Assembly (NCBI RefSeq): GCF_027587205.1
Contig: NZ_JAPDOD010000017.1
Span: forward strand, 1 to 64,000
Direction of reading: 5' to 3'
Source of the DNA: Solirubrobacter ginsenosidimutans
GTDB taxonomy: Bacteria > Actinomycetota > Thermoleophilia > Solirubrobacterales > Solirubrobacteraceae
Length of the DNA: 64,000 nt
Shown in pieces: positions 47,807 through 56,429 of the stretch (position 1 is the stretch's first letter; each line of letters begins with the position of its first letter). The notes under the pieces are model-generated. The model was given only the letters and a program-made list of their open reading frames with translations, had not been told where the DNA came from and did not search any database. A program made the translations under genes and the position numbers.

Positions 47807-48100
47807 CTAGGCGCGATAGAGCGAAGTGATCTGAGCGAAGCCGAGCACCGGGAGCCGCGGACCGTCGACGCGGATCGACTGCCATTTCGTGCCGCCGCCG
47901 AGGCGCTCGACGCGCATGTCCCAGCGCGCGCAGAACGTCTCGACCTCGGGCAGGTGCTCGGCGACGACGGTGAGGATCGCGCCGGCCTGCGCTTCGGCCG
48001 GTACGGACTGGGCGTTGCGCTCGAGCCAGCCGAGCAGCATCGCATCGAGTTGCTCGGACAGCGTCAGGATCTGGGGGAAGTCGGGGCGGAGGGCGGTCAT
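47807..48100 (-). CDS. Small hypothetical protein (97 aa)
   Basis: Soluble protein with an amphipathic helical start (FPQILTLSEQLDAMLLGWLE), then VVAEHLPEVETFCARWDMRV and a final GFAQITSLYRA. No family recognised. The gene-like codon use and compact length support it as real. It stands alone, just after the repeat region. Confidence 0.55.
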   Translation of the reverse strand: MTALRPDFPQILTLSEQLDAMLLGWLERNAQSVPAEAQAGAILTVVAEHLPEVETFCARWDMRVERLGGGTKWQSIRVDGPRLPVLGFAQITSLYRA

Positions 48101-48147
48101 TCAGGTGAAGACGCCCAACCGCCCCGGGTTCTTCCCTGCGGCTTAGC

Positions 48148-48975
48148 TCACCACCACTTGCTCTCGCGCGCCGCGGCGGTCCCGTCGGTCTGGTCCAGCG
48201 AGTCCAGCGTCGCCATGTCCTCGCCGGTGAGCGCGAAGTCGAAGACCTGGCCGTTCTCGTCGATGCGCTCGCGGTGCGTCGACTTCGGCAGCACGATCAG
48301 CGAGCGCTCGATCGCCCAGCGGATCAGCACCTGCGCGGGGGTGCGGCCGAGCCGCGCGGCGATCTCCCCCACCCGCGGGTCGTCGAGGTGGCGGCCCGTG
48401 CCGAGCGGGCTGTAGGCCTCGAGCACGATGCCGCGCTCCTCGCACGCGTCCAGCAGTTCGCGCCGGAACTCGAACGGGCTGAACTGCACCTGGTTGACGA
48501 CGGGGCGCGAGTCCGCCACCGCGATCAGGGCGTCCAGCTCGGGAACGTTGAAGTTCGAGACGCCGATCGAGCGCGCGTAGCCCGCCGCCTGAGCGCGCTG
48601 CATCCCGTCCCACGCCCACGTCGGCCCGCCCTGCGGCCAGTGGATGATGTAGAGGTCGACGTAGTCGACGCCCAGCCGCTCGAGCGAGCGCTGCGCCTCC
48701 ACCTCGGCGTCCTTGCCGCCGGGGTTGAACTTCGTCGTCAGATAGATCTCGTCGCGCGGGACGCCGCTGTCGGCCAGGGCCTTGCCGACGCTGCGCTCGT
48801 TGCGGTACGCCTGGGCCGTGTCGATGTGGCGATAGCCGAGCTCGAGCGCCCAGCGCACGGCGTTCTCGGTCTCAGGCCCTTCGGGCACCTGCCACACGCC
48901 CAGCGCGAGCAGGGGAATCTCGTTGCCATCGGCGAGGACGCGGGCGCGCCCGTCCACCGTCAGGTTCGTTGCCAT
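48148..48975 (-). CDS. Aldo/keto reductase
   Basis: NADPH-dependent reductase of 275 aa, AKR5-like (2,5-diketo-gluconate reductase type). The catalytic tetrad is visible: Asp and Tyr in HIDTAQAYRNERS, Lys in LTTKFNPG, His in LYIIHWPQGG. The cofactor block is IVLPKSTHRERIDENGQVFD. It reduces carbonyls to alcohols; the natural substrate is unknown. It lies 10 bp downstream of the ABC operon and might be read through from it. Confidence 0.93.
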   Translation of the reverse strand: MATNLTVDGRARVLADGNEIPLLALGVWQVPEGPETENAVRWALELGYRHIDTAQAYRNERSVGKALADSGVPRDEIYLTTKFNPGGKDAEVEAQRSLERLGVDYVDLYIIHWPQGGPTWAWDGMQRAQAAGYARSIGVSNFNVPELDALIAVADSRPVVNQVQFSPFEFRRELLDACEERGIVLEAYSPLGTGRHLDDPRVGEIAARLGRTPAQVLIRWAIERSLIVLPKSTHRERIDENGQVFDFALTGEDMATLDSLDQTDGTAAARESKWW

Positions 48976-48985
48976 GTCAACCAGG

Positions 48986-49939
48986 TTACGACGCTGCGAA
49001 GTCGGACGCGAACGCGTCGACTTCGGGCTCGCCCTGCTTGAGCAGCGTCACCGGCACGCTGCGCGAGCCGGGCTTCTTGCCTTGCGCGTAGGCGAGCGGC
49101 AGGTCGACCAGCGCGTCGGCGAGATCGGAGATGCGGGCGGCGACGAGCGCCTGTAGCGCACCGTGGAACCGCAGGGCCCGCGGGTCGCTCAGCGAGGGCG
49201 CGCCGAGACCCCCGACGTAGATGTCCCGCGCGTTGACGGCGCTCGCGGCGCCGATCGCGGTCAGGTCGTTCCAGCACAGGACGAGCTCGATCGAGGCGTC
49301 GCTCTTCAACGCGGTCTCGACGACGCCCTGCGCGTCGGCATCGGCTTGCGCATCGACGGTCGCGGCGATCTCGACAACACCCCCGATGGCCTTCTCGGCG
49401 TCGGCGAACCCGGGAGCGAACGGGAGCGGCACCGCGGGCGCCGACGGCGGGCGGACGACCAGCGCGCGCTTGCCGTGCTTGACGGCGTCGGTCGCGAGCA
49501 ACCGCCCCGCCTCCCCCCGGTCGACGACGATCCCGGCCGACTGGTTCTTCAAAGGCGTGACGTAGCTGACGATCGCGATCCCGCGCTTGAGCGCGTCCGC
49601 CGCGATCGGCTCCACCGCCGCGACGTCGAACGGCGCCACCGCGATCACGTTGAACCCGCCGCGGTCGCCGGTCCAGGCCTTCAGCTGCTTGACCTGCGCC
49701 GCGGTGCCGGAGGGATCGTTGCTGAACGTGACGTCCGCGCCCACCGCCGCCGCTCGCTCGCCCACGAGTCGCTTGACGTCGTCGATCGGCGCGTAGTAGG
49801 ACGCGTAGTCGATCGCGACCGTCTTGCGCGCCTGGGCGCGGGCCTGCGTTCCAAGCCGGGGGTCGTTCTTCCCGCCGGCACATCCGGTGAAGACGGCCGC
49901 GGCGGCACCGAGCAGGAACGTGCGGCGATCGACGTTCAC
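48986..49939 (-). CDS. Periplasmic-binding protein (RbsB-type), lipoprotein, last gene of the ABC/Exb operon
   Basis: Sugar-type periplasmic-binding protein of 317 aa (Peripla_BP_4 pattern): TVAIDYASYYAPIDDVKRLV, VKQLKAWTGDRGGFNVIAVA, GIAIVSYVTPLKNQSAGIVV and ELVLCWNDLTAIGAA. The N-terminus has RRTFLLGAAAAVFTGCAGG, a twin-arginine-like signal with the lipobox FTGC. Permeases of this gene's ABC partners are of tungstate type, which normally use a TupA-like binder, so this one is out of place. The GTG start overlaps the permease stop (GTGA). Confidence 0.85.
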   Translation of the reverse strand: MNVDRRTFLLGAAAAVFTGCAGGKNDPRLGTQARAQARKTVAIDYASYYAPIDDVKRLVGERAAAVGADVTFSNDPSGTAAQVKQLKAWTGDRGGFNVIAVAPFDVAAVEPIAADALKRGIAIVSYVTPLKNQSAGIVVDRGEAGRLLATDAVKHGKRALVVRPPSAPAVPLPFAPGFADAEKAIGGVVEIAATVDAQADADAQGVVETALKSDASIELVLCWNDLTAIGAASAVNARDIYVGGLGAPSLSDPRALRFHGALQALVAARISDLADALVDLPLAYAQGKKPGSRSVPVTLLKQGEPEVDAFASDFAAS

Positions 49940-50628
49940 CGCGACCGCTGCTGGACGAAGGTGAGCGCGCCGCCGACGACGAGCACCAGCGCGAGCAGCA
50001 CGAGCACGTTGGCGGTGGCGCCGGCGGGGTCCGAGGCGGAGAGATCGAGCAGCACGGTCGAGGCCAGCGTATTCGTGTGGCCCTCGATGTTGCCGCCGAC
50101 GAGGATCACCGCGCCGACCTCCGCCAGCGCCGACAACAGCGCGGCCATCACCGCGGCGAACACGCCCACCCGCGCCTCCCGCAACGCCAGGACTCCGCGC
50201 CGCGGGCGCGACGCTCCGAAGGCACGCGCCTGCTCGAGCAACCCCGCGGGCAGGCCGGCGACGGCGGCGGCCGTGATGGCGACGACGATCGGCAGCGCGA
50301 GCAGCGCCTGCGCGATGATCATCGCCGTCAGCGTGTTCGTCAGCTGCAGCCGCCCGAGTGGGGACGCCGGGTAGAACGCGACGGCGAGGTAGACCCCGAG
50401 CACGACCGGCGGCAGGCCGAGGCCGGCGTTGGCGACCACGATCCCGGCGCGCCGGGCCCGGGTGCTCGCCTCCGCCAGCCAGACCGCGATCGGCAGGCCG
50501 ATCACGAGCGCCAGGGCGGTCGAGGCGAACGCGAGCTGCAGCGTGCGCCAGACCGTCGTCCACACGTCGATGTCACCGCTGAAGATCCGTTCCAGCGCCT
50601 GCCGGACCATGACGAAGATGAACTCCAC
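49936..50628 (-). CDS. ABC permease, TupB-like, copy 1
   Basis: Inner-membrane permease of 230 aa with about five to six spans. Motif blocks LQLAFASTALALVIGLPIAV, GLGLPPVVLGVYLAVAFYP, the EAA-like loop LEQARAFGASRPRRGVLAL and VGAVILVGGNIEGHTNTLA fit the TupB/tungstate permease group. The GTG start lies 1 bp after the ATPase stop. It would pair with the copy-2 permease as a heterodimer, with one ATPase. Confidence 0.86.
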   Translation of the reverse strand: MEFIFVMVRQALERIFSGDIDVWTTVWRTLQLAFASTALALVIGLPIAVWLAEASTRARRAGIVVANAGLGLPPVVLGVYLAVAFYPASPLGRLQLTNTLTAMIIAQALLALPIVVAITAAAVAGLPAGLLEQARAFGASRPRRGVLALREARVGVFAAVMAALLSALAEVGAVILVGGNIEGHTNTLASTVLLDLSASDPAGATANVLVLLALVLVVGGALTFVQQRSR

Positions 50629-50629
50629 G

Positions 50630-51544
50630 TCAGAACACCACGCCGCCGTCGAGTCGCAGGCGCACGGCTTCACCCTCGGCGGGCCCGGGATACGGGTGGC
50701 GCACCTGCACCGCGCCGCCGTCGAGCGTGACCTCGCACAGCACGCCGTCCTCCTCGGGGATGCGCCGCGCGACGATGCCGGCGAGCGGACCGTCCGCGTC
50801 GAGCGCGACCTGCGCCGGCCGCACGCAGCGCACGCCGCCGCCGTTCTCGCGCACCGCTCCAGTGAAGCCGAGGAAGGTCGCCACGGCGCGGGTCGGCGGG
50901 CGTTCGAGGACGGCGCGCGGTTCACCGGCCGCGGCGAGCCGCCCGTCGAGGAGCACGATCAGCCGGTCCGCCAGCGCCCAGGCCTCGGCACGGTCGTGCA
51001 GCACGACGAACGTCGCGCGCGACGGGTCGCGGAGCACCGACGCGGCGTCGCGCAGGAGTGCGGCGCGGGTCGGTACATCAACGCCGGCGAAGGGCTCGTC
51101 GAGCAGCAGCACGTCGGGGCGCAGCGCGATCGCGCGGGCGAGATGCACGCGCCGCGCCTCACCGCCCGACAGCGTCCACGCGGGGCGCTCGGCGAGCTCG
51201 CCGACGCCCATCCGCTCCAGCGCGTCGAGCGCGCGCGCCGGCCGATCGGGCTTCGGCACGCCCCACCACGAGAGCGCTGCGTCGAGGTTCGCCCGCACCG
51301 ACCGGCGCGCCAGGGCGGGTGCCTGCAGGGCCGCCGCGACGCGGCCGTCGATCTCGACCCTCCCGGCGAGTGGGGGCAGGAGGCCGGCCAGCGTGGCGAG
51401 CAAGGTCGACTTGCCCGCGCCATTGGGCCCGAGCACCGCGACGAGCTCGCCCCGGTGCAACTCGAGCGAGATGTCCGACGCGACCGTGGTTGTTCCTCGC
51501 CCGACGGCGAGGCCAGATGCGGTCAGGACCGGACGGGAAGCCAT
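50630..51544 (-). CDS. ABC ATPase with C-terminal TOBE-like domain
   Basis: ATPase of 304 aa: Walker A GPNGAGKSTLLATLAG, signature WTLSGGEARRVHLARA, Walker B DVLLLDEPFAGVD, and H-loop VVLHDRAEAWALAD. After about 230 a TOBE-like region follows (GGGVRCVRPAQVALDADGPL), common in molybdate/tungstate importers. The GRVAAALQAP Q-loop replaces the usual Q with ALQAP. The gene overlaps the upstream permease by 22 bp. Confidence 0.92.
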   Translation of the reverse strand: MASRPVLTASGLAVGRGTTTVASDISLELHRGELVAVLGPNGAGKSTLLATLAGLLPPLAGRVEIDGRVAAALQAPALARRSVRANLDAALSWWGVPKPDRPARALDALERMGVGELAERPAWTLSGGEARRVHLARAIALRPDVLLLDEPFAGVDVPTRAALLRDAASVLRDPSRATFVVLHDRAEAWALADRLIVLLDGRLAAAGEPRAVLERPPTRAVATFLGFTGAVRENGGGVRCVRPAQVALDADGPLAGIVARRIPEEDGVLCEVTLDGGAVQVRHPYPGPAEGEAVRLRLDGGVVF

Positions 51545-52206
51545 CGCGGGCGCTGTCCGTGTTGGACCACCGTCAAGGCGGCGGCGACGACGAGGAAGAT
51601 CCCGAGCATCGCGGTCCCGTAGGCGACGGCCTCCGCGTTGCGGCCGCCTTCTCGCCAGACGACGAGCGTCGCCGTCGGCAGGGTCTGCGCGTCGGCGAGG
51701 TTGCTCACGATCAGCAGGGCGCCGACCGAGGCCATCGTGGTGCCGAGCGCGGCGGTCAACGCGGCGAGCACGCCGATGCGCGCCTCGCGTACGGCGAGCG
51801 CGGCGATCGCGGCGCCATCGGCGCCGTAGGCCCGCGCCTGGTCGAGCAGCGTCGTCGGCACCGCCTGCACGGCCGCGCTCGTCAGCGCGACGATCACCGG
51901 CAGCGCGAGCAGCGTCTGGCACAGGATCGCGGCGGTGAAGGTGTAGATCCAGCCGAGACCGCTGAGCGGGCCGCCGCCCCATTGGGAGCTGGGCCACATC
52001 AGCAGCCACAGCACTTGGCCGAGCGCCACCGGCGGCACGCGCAGCCCGGCGTTGAACACGCTCAGCGTCGTCTTGCGGCCACGGAAGCGACCGAGCCCGA
52101 GCGCGACGCCGAGCGGCACGCCCGCGACGGCGGCGATCGCGGTGGACTCGAAGCCGATCCGGAGCGTGCGAAGCGCAAGCTCGGCCGTGTCGTACTCGAA
52201 CCTCAC
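51523..52206 (-). CDS. ABC permease, TupB-like, copy 2
   Basis: Permease of 227 aa, paralogous to the copy at 49936-50628. Matching blocks are LRTLRIGFESTAIAAVAGVP, GLRVPPVALGQVLWLLMW, LDQARAYGADGAAIAALA and GALLIVSNLADAQTLPTATL. GTG start overlapping the DUF2149 stop (GTGA). Two separate TupB-like permeases in one operon are unusual. Confidence 0.87.
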   Translation of the reverse strand: MRFEYDTAELALRTLRIGFESTAIAAVAGVPLGVALGLGRFRGRKTTLSVFNAGLRVPPVALGQVLWLLMWPSSQWGGGPLSGLGWIYTFTAAILCQTLLALPVIVALTSAAVQAVPTTLLDQARAYGADGAAIAALAVREARIGVLAALTAALGTTMASVGALLIVSNLADAQTLPTATLVVWREGGRNAEAVAYGTAMLGIFLVVAAALTVVQHGQRPRWLPVRS

Positions 52207-52532
52207 TTGCCGGCGTCGTAGACCAGCCGGCCGTCGGGCAGCCGGTAGACCGAGCCGACGCGCTCCCCCACGCCGCTGGCCCGCTGCCCGGACAGGTTGA
52301 CCGTGCGCACCTTGTCGCCCTCCTTGATGATCACCGTCTGCCCGCTGGCCGTCTTGCGCACGATCGTCACGTCCTTGCTGGTCAGCAGCTCGGTCAGGTT
52401 CACCGACTGCAGCGCCGCCAGCAGGAACGCCACGGCGAGCACGATCCCGAGGTCGAACATGTTCACGAGCCCGTCGAGCGGGTCGCCGTTGTGATCGTCG
52501 CGGCGACGCGCGCGCGGCGTGACGCGGGTCAT
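52203..52532 (-). CDS. DUF2149-type protein (ExbD-like topology)
   Basis: Protein of 109 aa with a short polar start, the DUF2149 block DDHNGDPLDGLVNMFDLGIV, one membrane span (ALLAVAFLLAALQSVNLTE-like: IVLAVAFLLAALQSV) and a C-terminal extracytoplasmic part. This topology equals that of ExbD/TolR. In known archaeal and bacterial clusters DUF2149 accompanies MotA/TolQ/ExbB proteins and metal-related genes. ATGA overlap with the ExbB-like gene. Confidence 0.83.
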   Translation of the reverse strand: MTRVTPRARRRDDHNGDPLDGLVNMFDLGIVLAVAFLLAALQSVNLTELLTSKDVTIVRKTASGQTVIIKEGDKVRTVNLSGQRASGVGERVGSVYRLPDGRLVYDAGK

Positions 52533-53155
52533 TGCTCCTCCAGCAGGGCGGCGACGAACTCGAGGTCGGACAGGTCCTGCGCGTACAGGCGGTCGCGGAC
52601 GAGCGAGATGCTGAACGCGACCGCGCCCACAAGCAGGCCGAGCACGGTGATCGAGAACGCCACGCGCAGATTGTCCGTGAGCTGGTTGACGTTGCCCGCC
52701 TGCAGGCCGGTCAGGGCCGGTGACAGCGGGATCAGCGTGCCCATCAGGCCAAGCGCGGGGCCCGCGCGCACCAGCATGCGGGTGCGCTCGAGCCGCCGCA
52801 GCGACTGCAGGTCGTAGTCGGCGAGGCTCTTCGCGATCCGCGTCTCAGCGCCCGGCCCGCGCGCCTGCCCGGCCACGCGCACGAACGTCGCCGCCATCGC
52901 GTCGCTGGACGCCGCTCCACGGAGCGCCCCCAGAGCTCGATTGCGCGCTTCGTCGCTGTCGGCGGTGCGGGTGGCGACCGCCGCCCGCTCGAGCACGTCG
53001 CTGTCACGCCGGCGCCGCCGCACCAGCTCGACGACCAGCCCGCCGAGCTCGACGATCACGACCGCGAGCGCGGCCAGCGCCAGGATCAACACCGGGATGC
53101 GCAGGACGGTCGAGGCGTCGTAGACGACGTCCTCGACTGAGGCGAGGACGATCAT
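52529..53155 (-). CDS. MotA/TolQ/ExbB-family proton channel protein
   Basis: Protein of 208 aa with an N-terminal span (VLILALAALAVVIVELGGLV), a cytoplasmic helical loop and two late spans around GPALGLMGTLIPLSPALTGL and FSITVLGLLVGAVAFSISLV, the family's characteristic core. It would use the proton gradient to drive a partner. Here the partner would be the DUF2149 protein and the PKD membrane protein. ATGA overlaps on both sides. Confidence 0.88.
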   Translation of the reverse strand: MIVLASVEDVVYDASTVLRIPVLILALAALAVVIVELGGLVVELVRRRRRDSDVLERAAVATRTADSDEARNRALGALRGAASSDAMAATFVRVAGQARGPGAETRIAKSLADYDLQSLRRLERTRMLVRAGPALGLMGTLIPLSPALTGLQAGNVNQLTDNLRVAFSITVLGLLVGAVAFSISLVRDRLYAQDLSDLEFVAALLEEQ

Positions 53156-54591
53156 CGCCTGAAGCCTCCCTCACGAACGGCGCCGAGGAGGAGCAGACCG
53201 AACAGCCCGGCACCCCCACCGACCCACCCGGCGATCGGCGCACTGTCCCCACCGCCACGCCGCGCCTGCGAACGATCCTGCTTGGTCGGGAGTGCCGAAC
53301 GCGCGGCATCGATCACGTCGGCGATCGAGCCGGCGCTCGCCAGCAGGATCCCGTCGACCTGCTCGCCCTGCACCGCCGGTGCGGCGTTGCCGGGAGCGGC
53401 GGTCTCGGGAGCCGCGGTGGCGCCACGTGTCGGCGCCGAGGACTCATCGGTCTTGTCCTTGCCCGCGTTCGCTTCGCCGGTCTTCGCCTGACCGCCCGCG
53501 TTCCCGGTTCCCGACCCGTGCGGCGGTGCGGTCGCGCTCGCCGCGGCGGTGGCGGTGGCGGTGGCGCCCGCAGTGGCCGTGGCCGTCGGCGTCGCGACCC
53601 CGCGCGTGGCCCCGTTCGTCGCACGTGAGCTCTTGCTCTTGCTGCGCTTCGCCCCGGTGGCGGCGTCCTTCTGGTTCCCGTCGCCCCCGCCCGAGGTCGG
53701 CGCGCCGCCACCGGCGCCCGGGCCACCGTCGCCGCCGCTGCGGTTGGCGTCCGGCGTCGCGCTCGCCGTCGCGTGTGCCGTCGGCGTGGGTGTCGCCGTC
53801 GTGGTCGGCCCGATCACATTGATCGACGGATTGGTGAACACGAACGTCTTCGAGGATCCGTCGGTGGGATCGGTCACGGTCACGCTCGGTTGCCACGTGC
53901 CCGGGTCGTTGTACGTGTGAGCTGGCGAGCGATCCGTGCTCCAGGTTCCGTCGTCGTCGAAGTTCCAGCGATATCGCCAAGCGACGGTCCCCGGATCGTT
54001 GCGCACGCTGACGCCGAACTGCACGGAGTCGCCCTTCTTGGGATTCGGATTGGAGACGGTGGGCAGGAGTTCGAGGTCCCTGAACCCGGGATATCGCTCG
54101 ACGGTCACCTCCAGCGGCAGGATCTTGTGGTTCACCACCGACGCCGTGATCCAGTCCTGGCCGTTGTTGTCGGTGGCGCTGCCGAGCGGGCGCAGGAACT
54201 GCATGCCCTGCCCGTAGGCGGTGACGAACAGCGCCTCACGGTGTTCTCCATTGGGGCCGTCGTAGCCGCCGACGATCCGATCGTGCCCGATGCTGAGGAT
54301 CGATCCTGTGATCGACGTCCGTTCGATGTCGATCTGCCTCACGTGCTCGACCGGCTGACCGATGGACTCGAGGAACTTGCCCACCGACGTCCCGGTAAAG
54401 GGCTGTCGGAAGTCCGGACTGACGGTGTACGGGACATCGCCGATATCGCTCCAGCCGGCGATCGTCCCCGCGTCGTAGAGCGTCGTGTCGCCGTCGATCG
54501 TCACGTTCACGCCGTCCTGCGCGCCCGCCGTGGGGGCGAGCGCGCCGAGCGCGACGATGGCGATCGCTAGGGCTGTGACGCCCCGGCGCAT
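53152..54591 (-). CDS. Secreted PKD-domain protein with C-terminal membrane anchor
   Basis: Protein of 479 aa. A signal peptide (ALAIAIVALGALAPTAGA), a globular N-terminal part (about 26-175: DIERTSITGSILSIGHDRIV, ALFVTAYGQGMQFLRPLG), then a PKD fold near 180-265 (VAWRYRWNFDDDGTWSTDRS, AHTYNDPGTWQPSVTVTD). A long Thr/Ala/Ser/Gly-rich linker follows, and a final span (GWVGGGAGLFGLLLLGAV). It could be the extracytoplasmic arm moved by the ExbB-like channel. The overlap with the TupA-like gene (TAATG) puts them in one operon. Confidence 0.8.
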   Translation of the reverse strand: MRRGVTALAIAIVALGALAPTAGAQDGVNVTIDGDTTLYDAGTIAGWSDIGDVPYTVSPDFRQPFTGTSVGKFLESIGQPVEHVRQIDIERTSITGSILSIGHDRIVGGYDGPNGEHREALFVTAYGQGMQFLRPLGSATDNNGQDWITASVVNHKILPLEVTVERYPGFRDLELLPTVSNPNPKKGDSVQFGVSVRNDPGTVAWRYRWNFDDDGTWSTDRSPAHTYNDPGTWQPSVTVTDPTDGSSKTFVFTNPSINVIGPTTTATPTPTAHATASATPDANRSGGDGGPGAGGGAPTSGGGDGNQKDAATGAKRSKSKSSRATNGATRGVATPTATATAGATATATAAASATAPPHGSGTGNAGGQAKTGEANAGKDKTDESSAPTRGATAAPETAAPGNAAPAVQGEQVDGILLASAGSIADVIDAARSALPTKQDRSQARRGGGDSAPIAGWVGGGAGLFGLLLLGAVREGGFRR

Positions 54592-56261
54592 TACTTCAGG
54601 GTGAAGTTCCGCGTCAGGGTGCGCTTGTTCCCGGCGAGGTCGGTTGCGGTGATCTGGACGCGGTACTTACCCGCCTTGAGGGTCTTGTGCGAGCCCTTGA
54701 TCGTCTTGGCGGCCGTGGACTTCAGGGTCACGGTCTGGACCTTCGTGTACTTGTTGCCCTTCGCGGCGCGGCGCTCGATGACGAGCTTGATCGACCCGCC
54801 CTCGGAGATGCTGAGGGCGACGCCCCGGCGGGTGAGCGAGACCTTGCTCACCGTCGGGCGAGTCGTGTCCTTCGCCAGTGGCACCACCGTCGGGGTGGGC
54901 GTGGCGGTCGGGGTCGGGCTCACGGTCGGCTGCGGCGTGGCCGTCGCGGTCGGCTCCGGGGTGGGCGTCGGGATCGCGACCACGCCGAGTTCCTGCGTCG
55001 ACGGGCTGTACTGGTTGTACGGCGACGCGGCGTACGCCGGTGTCGAGAACCGGTACTTGGTGGTGCGGCCGATCGCGGTCGTGATGGAGAACTTGCCGCC
55101 CGTGATCGTGTTGACGGGGCCGCCGATGCTCTTCCACGTCGCGCCGTCGTCGGTTGATTGCTGCAGCTGGATCGGCAGGCCGGTGATCGCCTCGACGTTG
55201 TTGAAGCCGCCCGGCAGGCGGTTCTTGGCGACGCCGTCGAGCTCGATCGTGTCACCCGGGGCGGCCGTCTGCGGCAGCGGGGTGTCCAGCGTCAGCGCTG
55301 GGAACGCGTCCGGGAGGAAGGCCGGGTCGATCGCGTTCGGGAAGCCGACCAGCGCCGCCTGGAACGCGGGCGAGACCAGGAAGTCGGCGAAGCGCGTGGC
55401 TGCGGCGACGTTCGGGATCGGCGGCGCGGCGAACTTCGCCGGGTTGACGATGTAGACGCTGAACGGGTTGATCAGCAGGTTCTTGCCGCCGGGTGCGCCG
55501 GCGTCGTTCTTGTCGGCGACGATCTTCAGATGGGTGACGACACCGTCGTTGACCTGCTTGTTGAACGTGCCGCGGTCGAGCATCGTGTAGCAGCCGTTGC
55601 CGGCGACGACGCAGGCCTCGACGCGGCCGAGGTTCTCGGCCTGGCCGCCGCTCTGGCGCACGTACCAGGCGGGGAATGTTCCGGCCCCGCCCGCGCCGAC
55701 CGGCTCTGCGCGAGTGGTGTCCGCGGAGTTGGTCGCCTGCTGGACCGGCACGCCGCTCGTCATCTTCCACATGATCTGTTCCTGCACGTTGGTGCCGGAG
55801 GCGTCAGCGCGAGAACGGAAACGGACCGTGTCCGGGCTCGCCGCGCCGGCCGTCGCGATGTCCTGGAACGCGCCGATCGCGTCGTGCGGGTGCTTGGTGG
55901 CGACGCCCGCCGGGTCGTCCTTGGGGCCGACGATCACGTAGTCGGAGTAGAAGATCTGGCGGCCCAGGCCGAGGCTGTAGCCGTCGGCGACGAACTGTGC
56001 CTCCAGCGACGGCGCGTGGGTGATGACGACGTCGGCGAGGCCGTTGCGGGCGTTCGTCAGCGCGGCGCCGGTCCCCACCGCGTGGTAGGCGATCGTGTCG
56101 CCTGGCTGCGCCGCCTTGTACGCGTTCTCCAGCAGACCGGCAACCAGGCCGGCATCGACGGTGTCCGTCGTGCTCTCGATTCGGATGTTGTCCGCCGCTG
56201 CCATCGATGGCAACGCGAGTCCGGCGGCCAATGCGGCCGCGACCAATCCTGCTCGTCGCAT
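54591..56261 (-). CDS. TupA-like oxyanion-binding protein with C-terminal extension
   Basis: Secreted protein of 556 aa. After a signal peptide (LVAAALAAGLALPSMAAA) comes a TupA/PstS-like domain (about 24-320): IRIESTTDTVDAGLVAGLLE, GTGAALTNARNGLADVVITH, APSLEAQFVADGYSLG and RFRSRADASGTNVQEQIMWK. These are the tungstate-binding-family blocks. The rest (about 330-556) is a beta-rich extension with a Pro/Thr-rich linker and an Ig-like end (KYRVQITATDLAGNKRTLTR). A GAGGAGG site precedes the ATG at 56261. It heads the eight-gene operon. Confidence 0.88.
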   Translation of the reverse strand: MRRAGLVAAALAAGLALPSMAAADNIRIESTTDTVDAGLVAGLLENAYKAAQPGDTIAYHAVGTGAALTNARNGLADVVITHAPSLEAQFVADGYSLGLGRQIFYSDYVIVGPKDDPAGVATKHPHDAIGAFQDIATAGAASPDTVRFRSRADASGTNVQEQIMWKMTSGVPVQQATNSADTTRAEPVGAGGAGTFPAWYVRQSGGQAENLGRVEACVVAGNGCYTMLDRGTFNKQVNDGVVTHLKIVADKNDAGAPGGKNLLINPFSVYIVNPAKFAAPPIPNVAAATRFADFLVSPAFQAALVGFPNAIDPAFLPDAFPALTLDTPLPQTAAPGDTIELDGVAKNRLPGGFNNVEAITGLPIQLQQSTDDGATWKSIGGPVNTITGGKFSITTAIGRTTKYRFSTPAYAASPYNQYSPSTQELGVVAIPTPTPEPTATATPQPTVSPTPTATPTPTVVPLAKDTTRPTVSKVSLTRRGVALSISEGGSIKLVIERRAAKGNKYTKVQTVTLKSTAAKTIKGSHKTLKAGKYRVQITATDLAGNKRTLTRNFTLK

Positions 56262-56429
56262 CCCTACGTTCCTCCTCAGAGCTAGTCCGCTTCTGAATTC
56301 TAGTTGGGCACCACCTATGCGAGTCACGGACCGTCGAGGCGACGAGCGAGGACGACGCGGCGAACCGCGCCCAGGCGACGGCGGCCACCGTGGTCGGTGG
56401 CCGCGCCGTCCAGATCGACGTCGAGCCCG

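Noticed and set aside
47479..47829. Possible protein in the 47.4-47.8 kb repeat region
   Set aside because: The only conserved part is the 88-bp repeat core; the flanks differ, no start with a ribosome site is visible, and codon use is unlike the neighbours.
53152..53920. Direct GC-rich repeats in the PKD protein gene as a CRISPR-like or tandem DNA repeat
   Set aside because: They encode a Thr/Ala/Gly-rich linker in frame; there are no spacers or regular unit lengths.
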